Shown here: positions 1 through 8,674 of the stretch, piece by piece
Layout of the letters: the number at the start of each line of letters is the position of its first letter
Numbering within the stretch: position 1 is the first letter of the stretch
Assembly (NCBI GenBank): GCA_959022495.1
Contig: CAUEYX010000005.1
Location: 62,001 to 126,000 of the forward strand
DNA length: 64,000 nt
DNA from: an uncultured Lachnospiraceae bacterium
GTDB lineage: Bacteria; Bacillota; Clostridia; Lachnospirales; Lachnospiraceae
Direction: 5' to 3'
Position numbers and translations under genes: made by a program
The notes under the pieces: model-generated
What the model saw: only the letters and a program-made list of their open reading frames with translations
Databases searched by the model: none
What the model was told of the DNA's origin: nothing

Positions 1-345
1 TCAGACAGTCTCTCTGACGAGCAGAAGGAAATCTGCATTGCGTTTATCAAGTACATGACCAGCCCGGAGATCGCAGCGAGGATCGTAGAGAATGGTATCG
101 GCATGGTGCCGAGTACGGCAGTAGACTACGATACAGCGGCAGAAGAAGTAGAGAGCCCGGAAGGAAAGCTTCTCGTACAGGCCTGCCAGACTCTTCAGAG
201 CGCGGACATCCAGGTGCTTGGCTGGGGCAACACCTTTGGAGATATGGAAGGTGAGATTCAGAATAAATACGCGGGACTCAAGGACGGATCCAAGACGCCG
301 GAGGACGTTGCAGACGAACTGGATCAGGTACTGGCGGCAGAGTAA
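1..345 (+). CDS. Sugar ABC transporter substrate-binding protein, C-terminal part
   Basis: The frame is open from the first base and ends in TAA at 343-345, so about 114 C-terminal residues are visible and the start lies outside the window. The text (KYMTSPEIAARI, VPSTAVDY, a helical tail with TPEDVADELDQ) is typical of the last lobe of family 1 extracellular solute-binding proteins, which capture sugars outside the membrane. Two MalF/MalG-type permeases and a fucosidase follow, which suggests a fucosylated oligosaccharide ligand. That is inference; specificity cannot be read from this fragment. Confidence 0.8.
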   Translation, partial: SDSLSDEQKEICIAFIKYMTSPEIAARIVENGIGMVPSTAVDYDTAAEEVESPEGKLLVQACQTLQSADIQVLGWGNTFGDMEGEIQNKYAGLKDGSKTPEDVADELDQVLAAE

Positions 346-410
346 ACAGAGAAATGCATGGAGGCGGGTCTTTCAGAAAGACGCGGCGAAGGCAGCAATA
401 TAATGGGAAG

Positions 411-439
411 ACCGGGGACTGTCAAGGATAGTCCCCGGT
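411..439 (+). promoter_or_regulatory. Intercistronic stem-loop after the binding-protein gene
   Basis: Perfect 10-bp stem, accggggact at 411-420 and agtccccggt at 430-439, with a 9-nt loop and no long T-run. It lies between the substrate-binding protein and the first permease. Such hairpins commonly stabilise the binding-protein message or partly stop transcription, giving more binding protein than permease. Confidence 0.6.
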
Positions 440-461
440 TCTATGAAAGAGAGGATGAAAT

Positions 462-1379
462 ATGACGAGAAAAAAGAAAATCCTGAGCAGAAGGAGCTTG
501 TTCATCATTGCGTTCCTGCTTCCGGCGGTCTTTTTGTTCGCAGTCATATATGCATACCCGCTGGTGAATATTATTGTCACATCGTTCTGCGAGTGGAACT
601 CAAAGAATTTTGTGGCTCCGGAGTTCTTAGGCTGGGATCATATGTTTGACAATTATATTAAGATGTTCACCCTGGATAAGAATTTTCAGATGGCGCTGAT
701 TAATTCCCTGAAATGGGTGGCGCTGACACTGGTGATCCAGGTGCCATGGGCGGTTCTTGTGGCTCTGGTACTGTCGAAGAAAGAGCGTGGATGGCGGTTC
801 ACCCGCAATATGTTTGTAATACCCAATATCATCTCCACAGCAGCGATCGGACTGATCTTCCTGAATCTGTACAGTCCATCCCACGGCGTGATTACAGAAA
901 TCTGCAGCATAATGGCGCCGGGAAGCGATGTGAGCGTACTGGCGAATGAAAAATGGGCGTTCTGGGGAGTTACCTTTTCATTTATTCTTTTTGGAGGATC
1001 GTCCTGCCTGCTGCTGCTCACACAGATTTTCTCCATTGATCCCGCGCTTTATGAGGCGGCGAAGGTGGACGGCGCGAGCGGACTTCAGATCGACCTGAAA
1101 ATTAAGCTCCCTCTGCTAAAGCCGATGATCGGGACAGTCGCCGTCATTGCGGCGAATTACGGTCTTTTGCTTTACAATGAGATAGCGCTGATCAGCGGAG
1201 GCGGACCGGACAACGCGACGTACAGTCTGAGCTATTATGTCTATAAGACGGCTCTTGGAAGCACGAAACTGAACTTTGCGAGAGGAAACGCGGCGGGCGT
1301 GGTACAGATGCTTCTGGGCATTGCCATCGTCGGAATGATCAACTGGTTTTTCCACCACCGGGGAAAGGAGGACGCGTGA
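462..1379 (+). CDS. Sugar ABC transporter permease, MalF/UgpA type
   Basis: 305 residues, an integral inner-membrane protein with about six hydrophobic segments starting near residue 15. The cytoplasmic EAA loop that docks on the ATPase is clear: EAAKVDGASGLQ followed by LPLLKP. It would pair with the next permease to carry a sugar delivered by the upstream binding protein. No ATPase gene is seen here; in Firmicutes such importers often share an MsmK-type ATPase encoded elsewhere. The start ATG has a GAGAGGA ribosome site upstream. The end overlaps the next gene. Confidence 0.92.
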   Translation: MTRKKKILSRRSLFIIAFLLPAVFLFAVIYAYPLVNIIVTSFCEWNSKNFVAPEFLGWDHMFDNYIKMFTLDKNFQMALINSLKWVALTLVIQVPWAVLVALVLSKKERGWRFTRNMFVIPNIISTAAIGLIFLNLYSPSHGVITEICSIMAPGSDVSVLANEKWAFWGVTFSFILFGGSSCLLLLTQIFSIDPALYEAAKVDGASGLQIDLKIKLPLLKPMIGTVAVIAANYGLLLYNEIALISGGGPDNATYSLSYYVYKTALGSTKLNFARGNAAGVVQMLLGIAIVGMINWFFHHRGKEDA

Positions 1380-2239
1380 TGAGGAATAACCGCGGGCTGA
1401 AAAAAATAAATAAAGAGCGGTCTGAGAGGGGAAGCATAGGGGCAAAGATTTTCCGCTACGTGATTATGGCGATTGTATTATTCATCTCGCTTTATCCGAT
1501 TCTCTGGGTTCTGCTCTCATCCTTCAAAGAGAAGCCGGGGGGACTCGGGCTGCCGGAAAAATGGGTGTTTGACGGTTACATTACCATATTTACAGAACTG
1601 GACATACAGACATATTTCTTTAACAGCATTGTGATTACCTTTTCTTCTACGCTGATCAGCGTAGCTGTGGTCGCGATGGCGGCATATGTAGCCGCAAGGA
1701 TGAATTTCCGCGGGAAAGGTCTGGTGACGCTGATGTTTTCAACGACCCTTTTTATTCCAGCAATCTCGATCTCCTTTCCAATCTACAGGCTGCTGGGCGG
1801 CCTGGGACTCCGGGATACAAGGATCGGGGTGATCTTTATCTATTCCGGGCTGGGAATCGCGGTGACGTATTTTATCCTTCAGAGCTATTTTATGTCGATT
1901 CCGCGGGAAATGGAGGAAGCGGCAAGGGTAGACGGATGCGGCTATGTAGGAACATTTATCAGGATCATCCTGCCGATCGCGAAGCCGGGGCTGGCAACTG
2001 CGGCGATCATGTCCTTTTTAAATAACTGGAATGAATTTTATTTTGCGTCGCTGCTGCTGAAATCCCCGGAAAAGATGACGATACCGGCACTGCTGGGGCA
2101 GTTCACATCAGCGTATTCAAGAAATCTAAACGGCATGTTCTCTGCGATCATCGTGGCGGTAGTGCCGACAATCATTGTATTCTGCCTCCTGTCAGAGACG
2201 TTTGTTAAATCGCTGACAGCGGGCGCGGTGAAAGGATAA
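1379..2239 (+). CDS. Sugar ABC transporter permease, MalG/UgpE type
   Basis: 286 residues from ATG 1379. A GTG at 1376 is also possible, but the AAGGAGG at 1365-1371 is better spaced for 1379, where the start shares one base with the upstream TGA. The protein has about six membrane segments and the EAA motif EEAARVDGCGYVG followed by LPIAKP, the hallmark of the second permease subunit of carbohydrate importers. It is translationally coupled to its partner, which fits a heterodimeric channel. Substrate is inferred only from the fucosidase next door. Confidence 0.92.
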   Translation: MRNNRGLKKINKERSERGSIGAKIFRYVIMAIVLFISLYPILWVLLSSFKEKPGGLGLPEKWVFDGYITIFTELDIQTYFFNSIVITFSSTLISVAVVAMAAYVAARMNFRGKGLVTLMFSTTLFIPAISISFPIYRLLGGLGLRDTRIGVIFIYSGLGIAVTYFILQSYFMSIPREMEEAARVDGCGYVGTFIRIILPIAKPGLATAAIMSFLNNWNEFYFASLLLKSPEKMTIPALLGQFTSAYSRNLNGMFSAIIVAVVPTIIVFCLLSETFVKSLTAGAVKG

Positions 2240-2258
2240 TATCAGGAGGGACACAGAA

Positions 2259-3626
2259 ATGGGAATTATTGAAGAGAGGAAAAAACGGACAGAATGGTTT
2301 ATGGACGCGCGCTTTGGCATGTTCGTCCACTGGGGGCTGTACGCGGTCCCGGGGCGCGACGCATGGGTGAGATCAGACGAGGAGATGAGCCTTTCGGACT
2401 ATGAGCAGTATTTTGAAGAGTGGAATCCCGTAAACTATGACCCGAAGAAATGGGCGGCTGCCGCGAAAAATGCCGGCATGAAGTATGCGGTACTCACGAC
2501 AAAGCACCATGAGGGATTCTGCCTGTTTGACAGTCAGTACACAGACTATAAAAGTACAAATACAAAGTGCGGGCGGGATCTGGTAAGAGAGTATGTGGAC
2601 GCGTTCCGCGCCGAAGGGCTGAAAGTGGGATTTTATTACTCTCTCCTTGACTGGCACCACCCGGACTATCCGGCTTATGGCGATATGTACCATCCGGACA
2701 GAAATAATGAGAGACGTAAAGATGAGAAAAGGGATTTTAATAAATATCTGGACTATCTTCATAATCAGGTGAGAGAGCTGCTCACGAATTATGGGAAGAT
2801 AGATATCCTTTGGTTTGATTTTTCTTATGAGGGGCATTTTGCGGAGGACTGGAGAGGAACCGAGCTGGTCACAATGGTCAGGGAACTCCAGCCGGATATT
2901 ATCATGAACGCCAGGCTTGAGGGAAGTGGAGAGTCGTATGGTTCGATTATGACAGACGAGCCGAAGATCACCGCGGGAGATTTTACATGCCCGGAGATGA
3001 TTATTCCTATGAAAGGGCTGAGGACTCCGTCAGGGAAAGAAGTTCCGTGGGAGGCATGTTTTACTATGAACAACTGCTGGGGATATACGCCCATGGATCT
3101 GCATAAGAAGACGGCTTCGCAGATTGTGCGCAAGCTGGTAGAGTGTACGAGCAAAAACGGGAATATGATCCTGAATGTGTCGCCTACCGCAAGGGGAGAC
3201 ATTCCCAGGTGGCAGTTGGATATCCTGGAAGAGGTAGGAGCGTGGATGCATGAGAACAGCGACAGTATTTATGGGTGCGGTATGGCGCGGTTTGAAAAGC
3301 CTGAGTGGGGGCGTTATACGCAGAAAGGAAATAAGCTTTATGCGCATGTTCTTGATGAATGTGTGGGTGCGGTCGCGCTTCCCGGAGTGAAAGGCAGAGT
3401 AAAAAAAGCGCGCAGACTGTGCGACGGCAGCGAGATGCTGCTGATGACTCCGTGGGTGGCAAAGGAATTTCCGGGATATGAGTTCGTGAACTACGGGAGA
3501 CCGGATTATTGTTCCTTCAGCATCGAAAGCACGCCGGATAATGTAATTGAGCTGACGCTCGAAGACGAGCAGCCGGGGATGGATGAAGAAGGCGGCCGGA
3601 AGCAGGTGGCGGCTGGTAGAATATAG
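2259..3626 (+). CDS. Alpha-L-fucosidase, GH29 family
   Basis: 455 residues with no signal peptide, so probably cytoplasmic and acting on imported fucosides. GH29 features in order are the N-terminal RFGMFVHWGLYAVPG, the KHHEGFCLFDS segment, FYYSLLDWHHPDY, and ILWFDF with Asp187 as the probable catalytic nucleophile. The shared N-terminal (beta/alpha)8 barrel is followed by NGNMILNVSP and a beta-rich tail. It hydrolyses terminal alpha-L-fucose. It lies 19 bp after the permease gene with GGAGG before the ATG, so it is probably in the same operon, giving import plus hydrolysis. The acid/base residue cannot be fixed by eye. Confidence 0.93.
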   Translation: MGIIEERKKRTEWFMDARFGMFVHWGLYAVPGRDAWVRSDEEMSLSDYEQYFEEWNPVNYDPKKWAAAAKNAGMKYAVLTTKHHEGFCLFDSQYTDYKSTNTKCGRDLVREYVDAFRAEGLKVGFYYSLLDWHHPDYPAYGDMYHPDRNNERRKDEKRDFNKYLDYLHNQVRELLTNYGKIDILWFDFSYEGHFAEDWRGTELVTMVRELQPDIIMNARLEGSGESYGSIMTDEPKITAGDFTCPEMIIPMKGLRTPSGKEVPWEACFTMNNCWGYTPMDLHKKTASQIVRKLVECTSKNGNMILNVSPTARGDIPRWQLDILEEVGAWMHENSDSIYGCGMARFEKPEWGRYTQKGNKLYAHVLDECVGAVALPGVKGRVKKARRLCDGSEMLLMTPWVAKEFPGYEFVNYGRPDYCSFSIESTPDNVIELTLEDEQPGMDEEGGRKQVAAGRI

Positions 3627-3647
3627 AGGCTGGAAAGATGTGGAGGC

Positions 3648-3676
3648 TTGCGGGTGGGTATCTGGAATGTTATAAT
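3648..3676 (+). promoter_or_regulatory. Sigma-A promoter for the response regulator gene
   Basis: TTGCGG at 3648-3653, a 17-bp spacer and a perfect TATAAT at 3671-3676. It sits in the 77-bp gap before the response regulator, whose ribosome site GAGGTGA is at 3694-3700. The regulator can therefore be transcribed separately from the transport genes. Confidence 0.6.
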
Positions 3677-3703
3677 TTGCAGGAATTAAAAACGAGGTGA
3701 TTT

Positions 3704-5278
3704 GTGGTGGCATATAAAGTAGTGGTCGCGGATGACGAGCCGATCGTGCGCAAAGCAATGGAAGCGCTGATTGACTGGGAAGGGATGGGATGCCGTCTGA
3801 CCCGCCTCGCCGCGAACGGACAGGAAGTAATGGAAGAACTGCAGAATGGGACGCCGGATATCCTGATCCTGGATATCCAGATGCCCGGGATGAGCGGGAT
3901 TGACCTGGCAAAGTACGTGTGGGAAAATAAACTGCCCTGCCGGGTAATCCTGCTGACAGCCTATGCAGATTTTTCCTATGCGCAGCAGGCGATTAAATAT
4001 GACGTGGTGGACTATGTGATAAAGACAGGCGCTTTTGACGGTCTTGTGGCAGCAGTGGAAAAGGCGGGGGAAGAGCTGCGCAGGGCGGAGGAAGAGCGTG
4101 ATCTGGAGAACCAGGAGGTTCTGCGGGAGAATTTTTTTAAGTCGGTTTTTGACGGTTCTCTGTACCGAGAGGAAGAGATCGCGGCGCGCGCACGGCAGGC
4201 AGGAATCAGCTTTGAGGGAGGCTATCTTGTGGCTGTGGTGCATTTCCGTCCAAGGGAGGACAAGCAGCGGGATTATACATATAGCAGCCTGAAAAACTTT
4301 TTTTCGATGGTATTTGAGGACATGCTGGTGTACAGCCCTGTAATCAGCCGAGACGTGATGGCTGTCATCCTGGATGAGATCCCGGAGGATTACAAGGGGC
4401 TCATGGAGGCGAAATGCGCGGAAGTATCCGAGATGATGGATAATTTCATGAAGCTGTATGTGTATATCGGCGTCAGCGGCCGCGCGGAGGATATGTTCGA
4501 ATTGAAAAAGAGATACCATGAAGCGGAATATGCGGAAGGCGCAAGCTTCTTTAACGAGAAGAGCAAGATCAATTTCTATACGGGAGCAGTTATGCAGAGG
4601 AATGAAGATCTGGTCAGTATTGAAAAGGAACTGGGCAATCTTACGCACGGACTGAAAAGGGGAAGCAAAGAAGATGCGCTGGCCGCTTTTGAGGCGATCC
4701 TTAACTGCCAGGAGGCGAGCGGCGGCCCCGTGAGTTCAATCGTTGAGACCGGGCTGCGGATCTATGCGTCCTGCCGTAAGATTTTGGCAGAGCATGACCA
4801 GAATATCCATGATATTGTTCCGTATACCGGAAGCATTTCACAGCGGATTTACAGCTGCCGGCATCTGAACGAATATTATAAAATCCTGTGCGTCATCATA
4901 GAGAACACTGCTGACCACATTCGTGTAGCGTCGAGAAGGAAATCACTTTTGATATATGAGTGCAGGAAATATATAGATGACCACTATGAAGAATACCTTA
5001 CTGTCTCGGAGATTGCCAGGCATATCGGTGTGAGCCTGAGTTATTTAAGCCGCATTTTTAAAGCGTCTACGGGGAATACGATTATCAATTATATTAATGA
5101 AAAGAAGATTGAAAAAGCAAAAGACTACCTCCTGAACACAGATATGAAGATATATGAAATCGCGGAAAAACTTGGGTTTGAGAACACTACATACTTCTCA
5201 TACTTTTTTAAAAAATATACAGGGATGTCACCGAAAGATTATGCGGCTGATATAACAGAGAACCCGGATGAGGAGTAA
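3704..5278 (+). CDS. Response regulator with AraC output domain, YesN type
   Basis: 524 residues from GTG. The N-terminal receiver domain (about 1-125) has the acidic pocket D10-D11 and phosphoacceptor D57 in ILILDIQMPG, the switch residue region LLTAYADF, and K-containing VIKTGAFD. The middle part resembles the variable sensor region of YesN proteins. The C-terminus (about 420-518) has two AraC helix-turn-helix units, including YLSRIFKASTGNTIINYI and GFENTTYFSYFFKKYTGMSP. It should activate sugar-use genes when phosphorylated by a YesM-type histidine kinase. No kinase is visible; it may lie upstream of the window. It probably controls the importer and fucosidase genes before it. Confidence 0.92.
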   Translation: MVAYKVVVADDEPIVRKAMEALIDWEGMGCRLTRLAANGQEVMEELQNGTPDILILDIQMPGMSGIDLAKYVWENKLPCRVILLTAYADFSYAQQAIKYDVVDYVIKTGAFDGLVAAVEKAGEELRRAEEERDLENQEVLRENFFKSVFDGSLYREEEIAARARQAGISFEGGYLVAVVHFRPREDKQRDYTYSSLKNFFSMVFEDMLVYSPVISRDVMAVILDEIPEDYKGLMEAKCAEVSEMMDNFMKLYVYIGVSGRAEDMFELKKRYHEAEYAEGASFFNEKSKINFYTGAVMQRNEDLVSIEKELGNLTHGLKRGSKEDALAAFEAILNCQEASGGPVSSIVETGLRIYASCRKILAEHDQNIHDIVPYTGSISQRIYSCRHLNEYYKILCVIIENTADHIRVASRRKSLLIYECRKYIDDHYEEYLTVSEIARHIGVSLSYLSRIFKASTGNTIINYINEKKIEKAKDYLLNTDMKIYEIAEKLGFENTTYFSYFFKKYTGMSPKDYAADITENPDEE

Positions 5279-5531
5279 ATATCCACAATTCTGACAATAT
5301 CCTTTCGTACCTCATCATGATAATTAAACAGATAATAGTTCTGCTGGACCAGGCTGCTTCCAGTGTATGACCTTATGCTGACTGGATTTACCTGCCGAGC
5401 GCTTGATTTGTCCCAAATAATATATAATGTACTGGACAAAGTTCAGCTAAGAAATGTCAAGAGGTGATATAAAAAAATAAATTTATTTTCTAAGACAAAA
5501 AGGATAACTCTAATAAACCTTTCCTAAAAGC
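5279..5531. other. Intergenic stretch, no gene seen
   Basis: AT-rich sequence between the response regulator and the long inverted repeat at 5532. Only short, unconvincing reading frames are present, and I see no RNA gene. Confidence 0.5.
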
Positions 5532-5600
5532 AGTAAACTGTACCCTAATAGTTCAACACAGCCTCTTTTTTCTGTGTTTACTATTAGGGTACAGTTTACT
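5532..5600. repeat. Long near-perfect inverted repeat (MITE-like or terminator hairpin)
   Basis: agtaaactgtaccctaatag at 5532-5551 is exactly complementary to 5581-5600. Inside it, aacacag (5555-5561) pairs with ctgtgtt (5572-5578), leaving a 10-nt loop. The stem is thus 27 bp with one small internal bulge, followed by a run of seven T (5603-5609). It could work as a bidirectional terminator between the sugar locus and the RiPP-like locus, but such length is also typical of small palindromic mobile repeats. Confidence 0.7.
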
Positions 5601-5760
5601 CCTTTTTTTGCGGGAGGCGAACCTATCATATTCTCGCATTTCCATCAATGTACTTGAAATTGAGACAGGGAACATAGGTTTATTGTCCTATAAATTTCCG
5701 AATATTCAGGAATATTGCTTAAATGGTAAAAATTATATATTAAAACAAGGATTTGAGCTA

Positions 5761-5788
5761 TTGACAATCTGCTTTATTATGTTATCAT
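5761..5788 (+). promoter_or_regulatory. Promoter of the RiPP-like operon
   Basis: Perfect TTGACA at 5761-5766, 16-bp spacer, TATCAT at 5783-5788, about 35 bp before the GTG start of the PqqD-like gene. GGGGAGGA at 5811-5818 is the ribosome site. Confidence 0.7.
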
Positions 5789-5822
5789 AAAAAATATATA
5801 GCAGATTGCGGGGAGGATTCTA

Positions 5823-6179
5823 GTGGAGAAGAAAAATCAACTGTCCGGTGCGTTCTCCAATTCTCAGAAACATTTTTTGGGGAAAACCGGAGAAGATGCT
5901 GTCAGGCGGCTTAAAGCAAACCCGAATTTTCTACTGCGGGAAGTGGCCGGCGAAGCCGTGCTGGTGCCTGTGGGTGAAGCGGGTATATTTAAAAACAGCA
6001 TGATATCGTTGAATGAAACCTGCAGTTTTCTGTGGAAACTGTTCCAGGAGCCCAGGTCAGTGGAAGAGGTGATCGCTGAGGCGGGGAAAGAGTATTCTGA
6101 CCCGGATGGCGAGATGGAACAGGGGATTATAGATTTTGTGAATGAATATTTAAGGTATGGGTTATTGAAGGAGGAGTAA
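5823..6179 (+). CDS. PqqD-like peptide-binding protein (RiPP recognition element)
   Basis: 118 residues from GTG, with a strong GGGGAGGA upstream. The core (about 38-118) reads like the PqqD fold: FLLREVAGEAVLVPVG, then SLNETCSFLWKLF, then SVEEVIAEAG and a final helix with FVNEYLRYGLL. In RiPP pathways such winged-helix proteins bind the leader of a precursor and present it to the modifying enzyme. The next genes are a small candidate precursor (3-bp gap) and a radical SAM protein, which supports that role. The first 35 or so residues are an extra N-terminal extension of unknown use. Confidence 0.85.
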   Translation: MEKKNQLSGAFSNSQKHFLGKTGEDAVRRLKANPNFLLREVAGEAVLVPVGEAGIFKNSMISLNETCSFLWKLFQEPRSVEEVIAEAGKEYSDPDGEMEQGIIDFVNEYLRYGLLKEE

Positions 6180-6182
6180 TAT

Positions 6183-6593
6183 ATGAAAGTGTGGAGAAGA
6201 CCGAGAACGGAAGTGCAGAAGTTCGAGGCGAATGAATATGTGGCGGCTTGTGGAAATGGAACTACATATCTGTTTACTTGTGATGCTGGCGGCGGTAAGA
6301 GTGGTAAAGTATATGTTGAAAGTAATGGCGTTGAAGGACTACAGACAACTGGAGAATGGGTAGGTGGCTTGGGAGGACACTGGCAGGCGGCTGATGAGTC
6401 TTTAGGCGGATATCATGCATGTCAGACTACTCACCAGGCTGATTCAGAGGATAATTTTTTGAACGGATATTACGTTCCTTATGGAAGTAGTAGTAATGCT
6501 TTGGATGTAATTATTTGGCGGGGCGAGGATAATGATAATGTTCACTGTACTACAAAACTTAATCAGGAAGACTGGGAGATAGCAAGATCATAA
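6183..6593 (+). CDS. Candidate RiPP precursor with conserved WxxP...EYVAAC leader
   Basis: 136 residues, acidic and soluble, with no signal peptide or membrane segment. The N-terminus has the pattern K-x-W-x-x-P-x(4)-Q-x-F-E-x-x-E-Y-x-x-A-C-G, which returns in an unrelated-context gene at 62506. The rest differs and is rich in Gly, Asn, Asp and Ser, with Cys at about 22, 33, 80 and 120 and GG pairs such as VGGLGGHW. A conserved head and variable tail next to a PqqD-like protein and a radical SAM enzyme suggest a leader/core substrate. It is long for a RiPP precursor, so a small structural protein modified by the enzyme is also possible. Function not proven. Confidence 0.6.
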   Translation: MKVWRRPRTEVQKFEANEYVAACGNGTTYLFTCDAGGGKSGKVYVESNGVEGLQTTGEWVGGLGGHWQAADESLGGYHACQTTHQADSEDNFLNGYYVPYGSSSNALDVIIWRGEDNDNVHCTTKLNQEDWEIARS

Positions 6594-6613
6594 CAAAGAA
6601 GTACATAATCACG

Positions 6614-6644
6614 ATAGACCGGATGACCACTCCGGTCTATTTTA
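6614..6644 (+). terminator. Hairpin after the precursor gene, probable attenuator
   Basis: Perfect 10-bp stem, atagaccgga (6614-6623) with tccggtctat (6631-6640), 7-nt loop, then a short T-rich tail. It separates the precursor from the radical SAM gene. This is a common layout in RiPP operons, where partial termination gives excess precursor over enzymes. Confidence 0.65.
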
Positions 6645-6669
6645 GTATGATCCGGAAAGGAGGTATCCC

Positions 6670-7818
6670 ATGGAACCGTTAGAAGGCGCGACAACTGTGG
6701 AGCGCATGCTCCTTGAGCAGGCGAAGCGCACCCGCACGCCTGCCAACGGAAGTATCGAACTGCTCCCTCTGTGCAACATGAACTGCGACATGTGCTATGT
6801 GCGCTTAAGCCGCGAGGAGATGGAGCGGCAGGGGAGGCTTCGCACGGCGGATGAGTGGCTGGAGATCGGAAGGCAGATGAAAGACGCGGGTGTGCTTTTC
6901 CTTCTGCTGACAGGAGGAGAGCCATTTCTATACCCTGATTTTAAGAGGCTCTACCTTGGCCTGCGTAAGATGGGGATGATCATCACCATCAATACCAATG
7001 GAACGCTGGTTGATAAGGAGCTGGCAGAGTTCCTGGGCAAATATAAGCCGCGCAGAGTGAATGTTACACTCTACGGGACAGATGAAGAGACATACGCAAA
7101 TCTGTGTCACTATCCCGGCGGTTATGGGAAAACCATGCGCGCGATCCGCCTGCTCCGGGAGCATGACGTGGATGTAAAGGTGGGAGCGAGCCTGGCCCGG
7201 GCAAATAAGGAGGACCTGGATCAGCTGCTGGATGTGGAGGATCAGCTGAATGTCCCTGTGCGTGTGGATACTTATATGCTGCCTGCGACCAGGGAAAGGG
7301 AGCTGCCCTATAATATGCAGTCCCGTCTGGCCCCGGAGGAGGCTGCAAGGGCGAGGATTCAAGCTCTGAAGCGGGAGATGGGACCAGAGCTGTTCCCCCA
7401 GTTTGTTTTTCAGGCAGTAGACAGGGCGGACCATCCGGAACCTGCTGAGGAGAAACCCGGGCACATGGCCTGCATGGCGGGGAAGTGTTCTTTTACCATT
7501 AACTGGCAGGGGGAGATGCGCCCCTGCGTGATTTTAAGCGAACCAAGCGCGTCTGTGTTTGAGATGGGATTTGAAGGGGCTTGGAAGTATCTTGTGGAGG
7601 AGACGGACAGAATCCTTCTGAACGCGAAATGCAGTACATGTAACTTAAGGCATCTCTGCCGCACCTGCGCGGCAGGCGCGCTGCTGGAGACGGGGAGCTA
7701 CGACGGCGTGCCGGATTACCTGTGCCGTGACGCGGCGGAGTCTCTGCGGATACTTCGGGATGAGTGGAAACAGATACAGGAGAAGTTAGAGAATGGACAA
7801 GATATTTCGGATCGGTGA
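6670..7818 (+). CDS. Radical SAM/SPASM peptide-modifying enzyme
   Basis: 382 residues. The radical SAM CxxxCxxC motif is C35-x3-C39-x2-C42 (CNMNCDMC), which binds the 4Fe-4S cluster that cleaves S-adenosylmethionine. LLTGGEPFLYPDF is the glycine-rich SAM-binding strand. The C-terminal third has a SPASM-type auxiliary cluster region: CMAGKC, RPCVI, CSTCNLRHLCRTC and a last Cys in PDYLC. Such enzymes install thioether, C-C or epimer modifications on ribosomal peptides. A PqqD-like partner and candidate substrate lie just upstream. The GAAAGGAGGT ribosome site is ideal. The 3' end overlaps the next gene by 26 bp. Confidence 0.9.
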   Translation: MEPLEGATTVERMLLEQAKRTRTPANGSIELLPLCNMNCDMCYVRLSREEMERQGRLRTADEWLEIGRQMKDAGVLFLLLTGGEPFLYPDFKRLYLGLRKMGMIITINTNGTLVDKELAEFLGKYKPRRVNVTLYGTDEETYANLCHYPGGYGKTMRAIRLLREHDVDVKVGASLARANKEDLDQLLDVEDQLNVPVRVDTYMLPATRERELPYNMQSRLAPEEAARARIQALKREMGPELFPQFVFQAVDRADHPEPAEEKPGHMACMAGKCSFTINWQGEMRPCVILSEPSASVFEMGFEGAWKYLVEETDRILLNAKCSTCNLRHLCRTCAAGALLETGSYDGVPDYLCRDAAESLRILRDEWKQIQEKLENGQDISDR

Positions 7819-8674
7819 TTTTACATTTCGGCTCTGCTGTCCGGAGGCGGTAATCCCCCCGGAGAACTTTATGCAATTCGAGTGCGGAGAAGCAGAGAAT
7901 CTGACAAATACTGCGCCGGAGCTTACTTATAATCCAGAATATACATATAATATAGAAGTAACGGATCATCTGCCGGAGCCGGACGGAGAGCTGATCGCCC
8001 GGCGGCCGGACCTTGCGGTCTATCAAAGCGGGGTGGGGGAGAGCCGGCTCATTGGCGTGAAGGGCTGTGAGGATTTTTATGCCTGCTATCGGGAAACTGC
8101 GGCGGACAGGGCTGAGGTGGCGCTTGTGCGGGAGCAGATCAAAGGGCTGCATATTGACCCGATTTTCACATCGCCGCTCGCGCTGGAGCGCCGTCTTGTA
8201 AAGAAGGATCATATGGTGCTTCACTGTGCCTATGTGGAATACCAGGGGGAGGCGCTTTTGTTTTCCGCGCCGTCTGAGACGGGGAAGACCACACAGGCCA
8301 ATCTCTGGGAGAAGCACAGAGGCAGCCGGACAGTCAACGGCGACCGGGCGCTTCTGGGGAAAAAGAATGGCAGGTGGACCGCCCAGGGATGGCCGGTGTG
8401 CGGTACATCCGAGATCTGCCGCAATGAGGCAGTGCCCATCCGTGCTGTAGTGATGCTGAGCCAGGCGAAAGAGAATCACGCGGAGAAACTGACGCCCGGT
8501 CACGCCTTTCCACTGCTGTACAGCCAGATTACAGTGAATAAATGGAATATGCAGGACCATATCCATACCATGGACCTGATAGAAGATTTCCTGGGGGCAG
8601 TACCGGTCTTTCATCTGGGGTGCACGATTTCAGAGGGCGCTGTGGAGTGTTTGGAGAAGGTTTTCATGTTATAA
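7793..8674 (+). CDS. HPr-kinase-like protein of a RiPP cluster
   Basis: 293 residues. A P-loop SAPSETGKTT lies at residues 158-167, preceded by LERRLVKKDHMVLHCAYVEYQGEALLF and followed by NGDRALLGKKNGRW. This layout is that of HprK/P-related kinases found in lasso-peptide and radical SAM peptide clusters. It is not a true HprK: the N-terminal half differs and the HPr-kinase phosphorylase signature is not evident. The gene starts inside the radical SAM gene, so the two are translationally coupled. It may phosphorylate the peptide or a residue in it; substrate unknown. Confidence 0.75.
   Translation: MDKIFRIGDFTFRLCCPEAVIPPENFMQFECGEAENLTNTAPELTYNPEYTYNIEVTDHLPEPDGELIARRPDLAVYQSGVGESRLIGVKGCEDFYACYRETAADRAEVALVREQIKGLHIDPIFTSPLALERRLVKKDHMVLHCAYVEYQGEALLFSAPSETGKTTQANLWEKHRGSRTVNGDRALLGKKNGRWTAQGWPVCGTSEICRNEAVPIRAVVMLSQAKENHAEKLTPGHAFPLLYSQITVNKWNMQDHIHTMDLIEDFLGAVPVFHLGCTISEGAVECLEKVFML

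Noticed and set aside
5608..5790. A 60-codon frame between the palindrome and the PqqD-like gene
   Set aside because: No ribosome site, AT-rich chance text, and it overlaps the clear promoter at 5761-5788.
7499..8614. Long minus-strand frame opposite the radical SAM and kinase-like genes
   Set aside because: It is a mirror of high-GC codons on the plus strand; no ribosome site or family text, while both plus-strand genes are clear.
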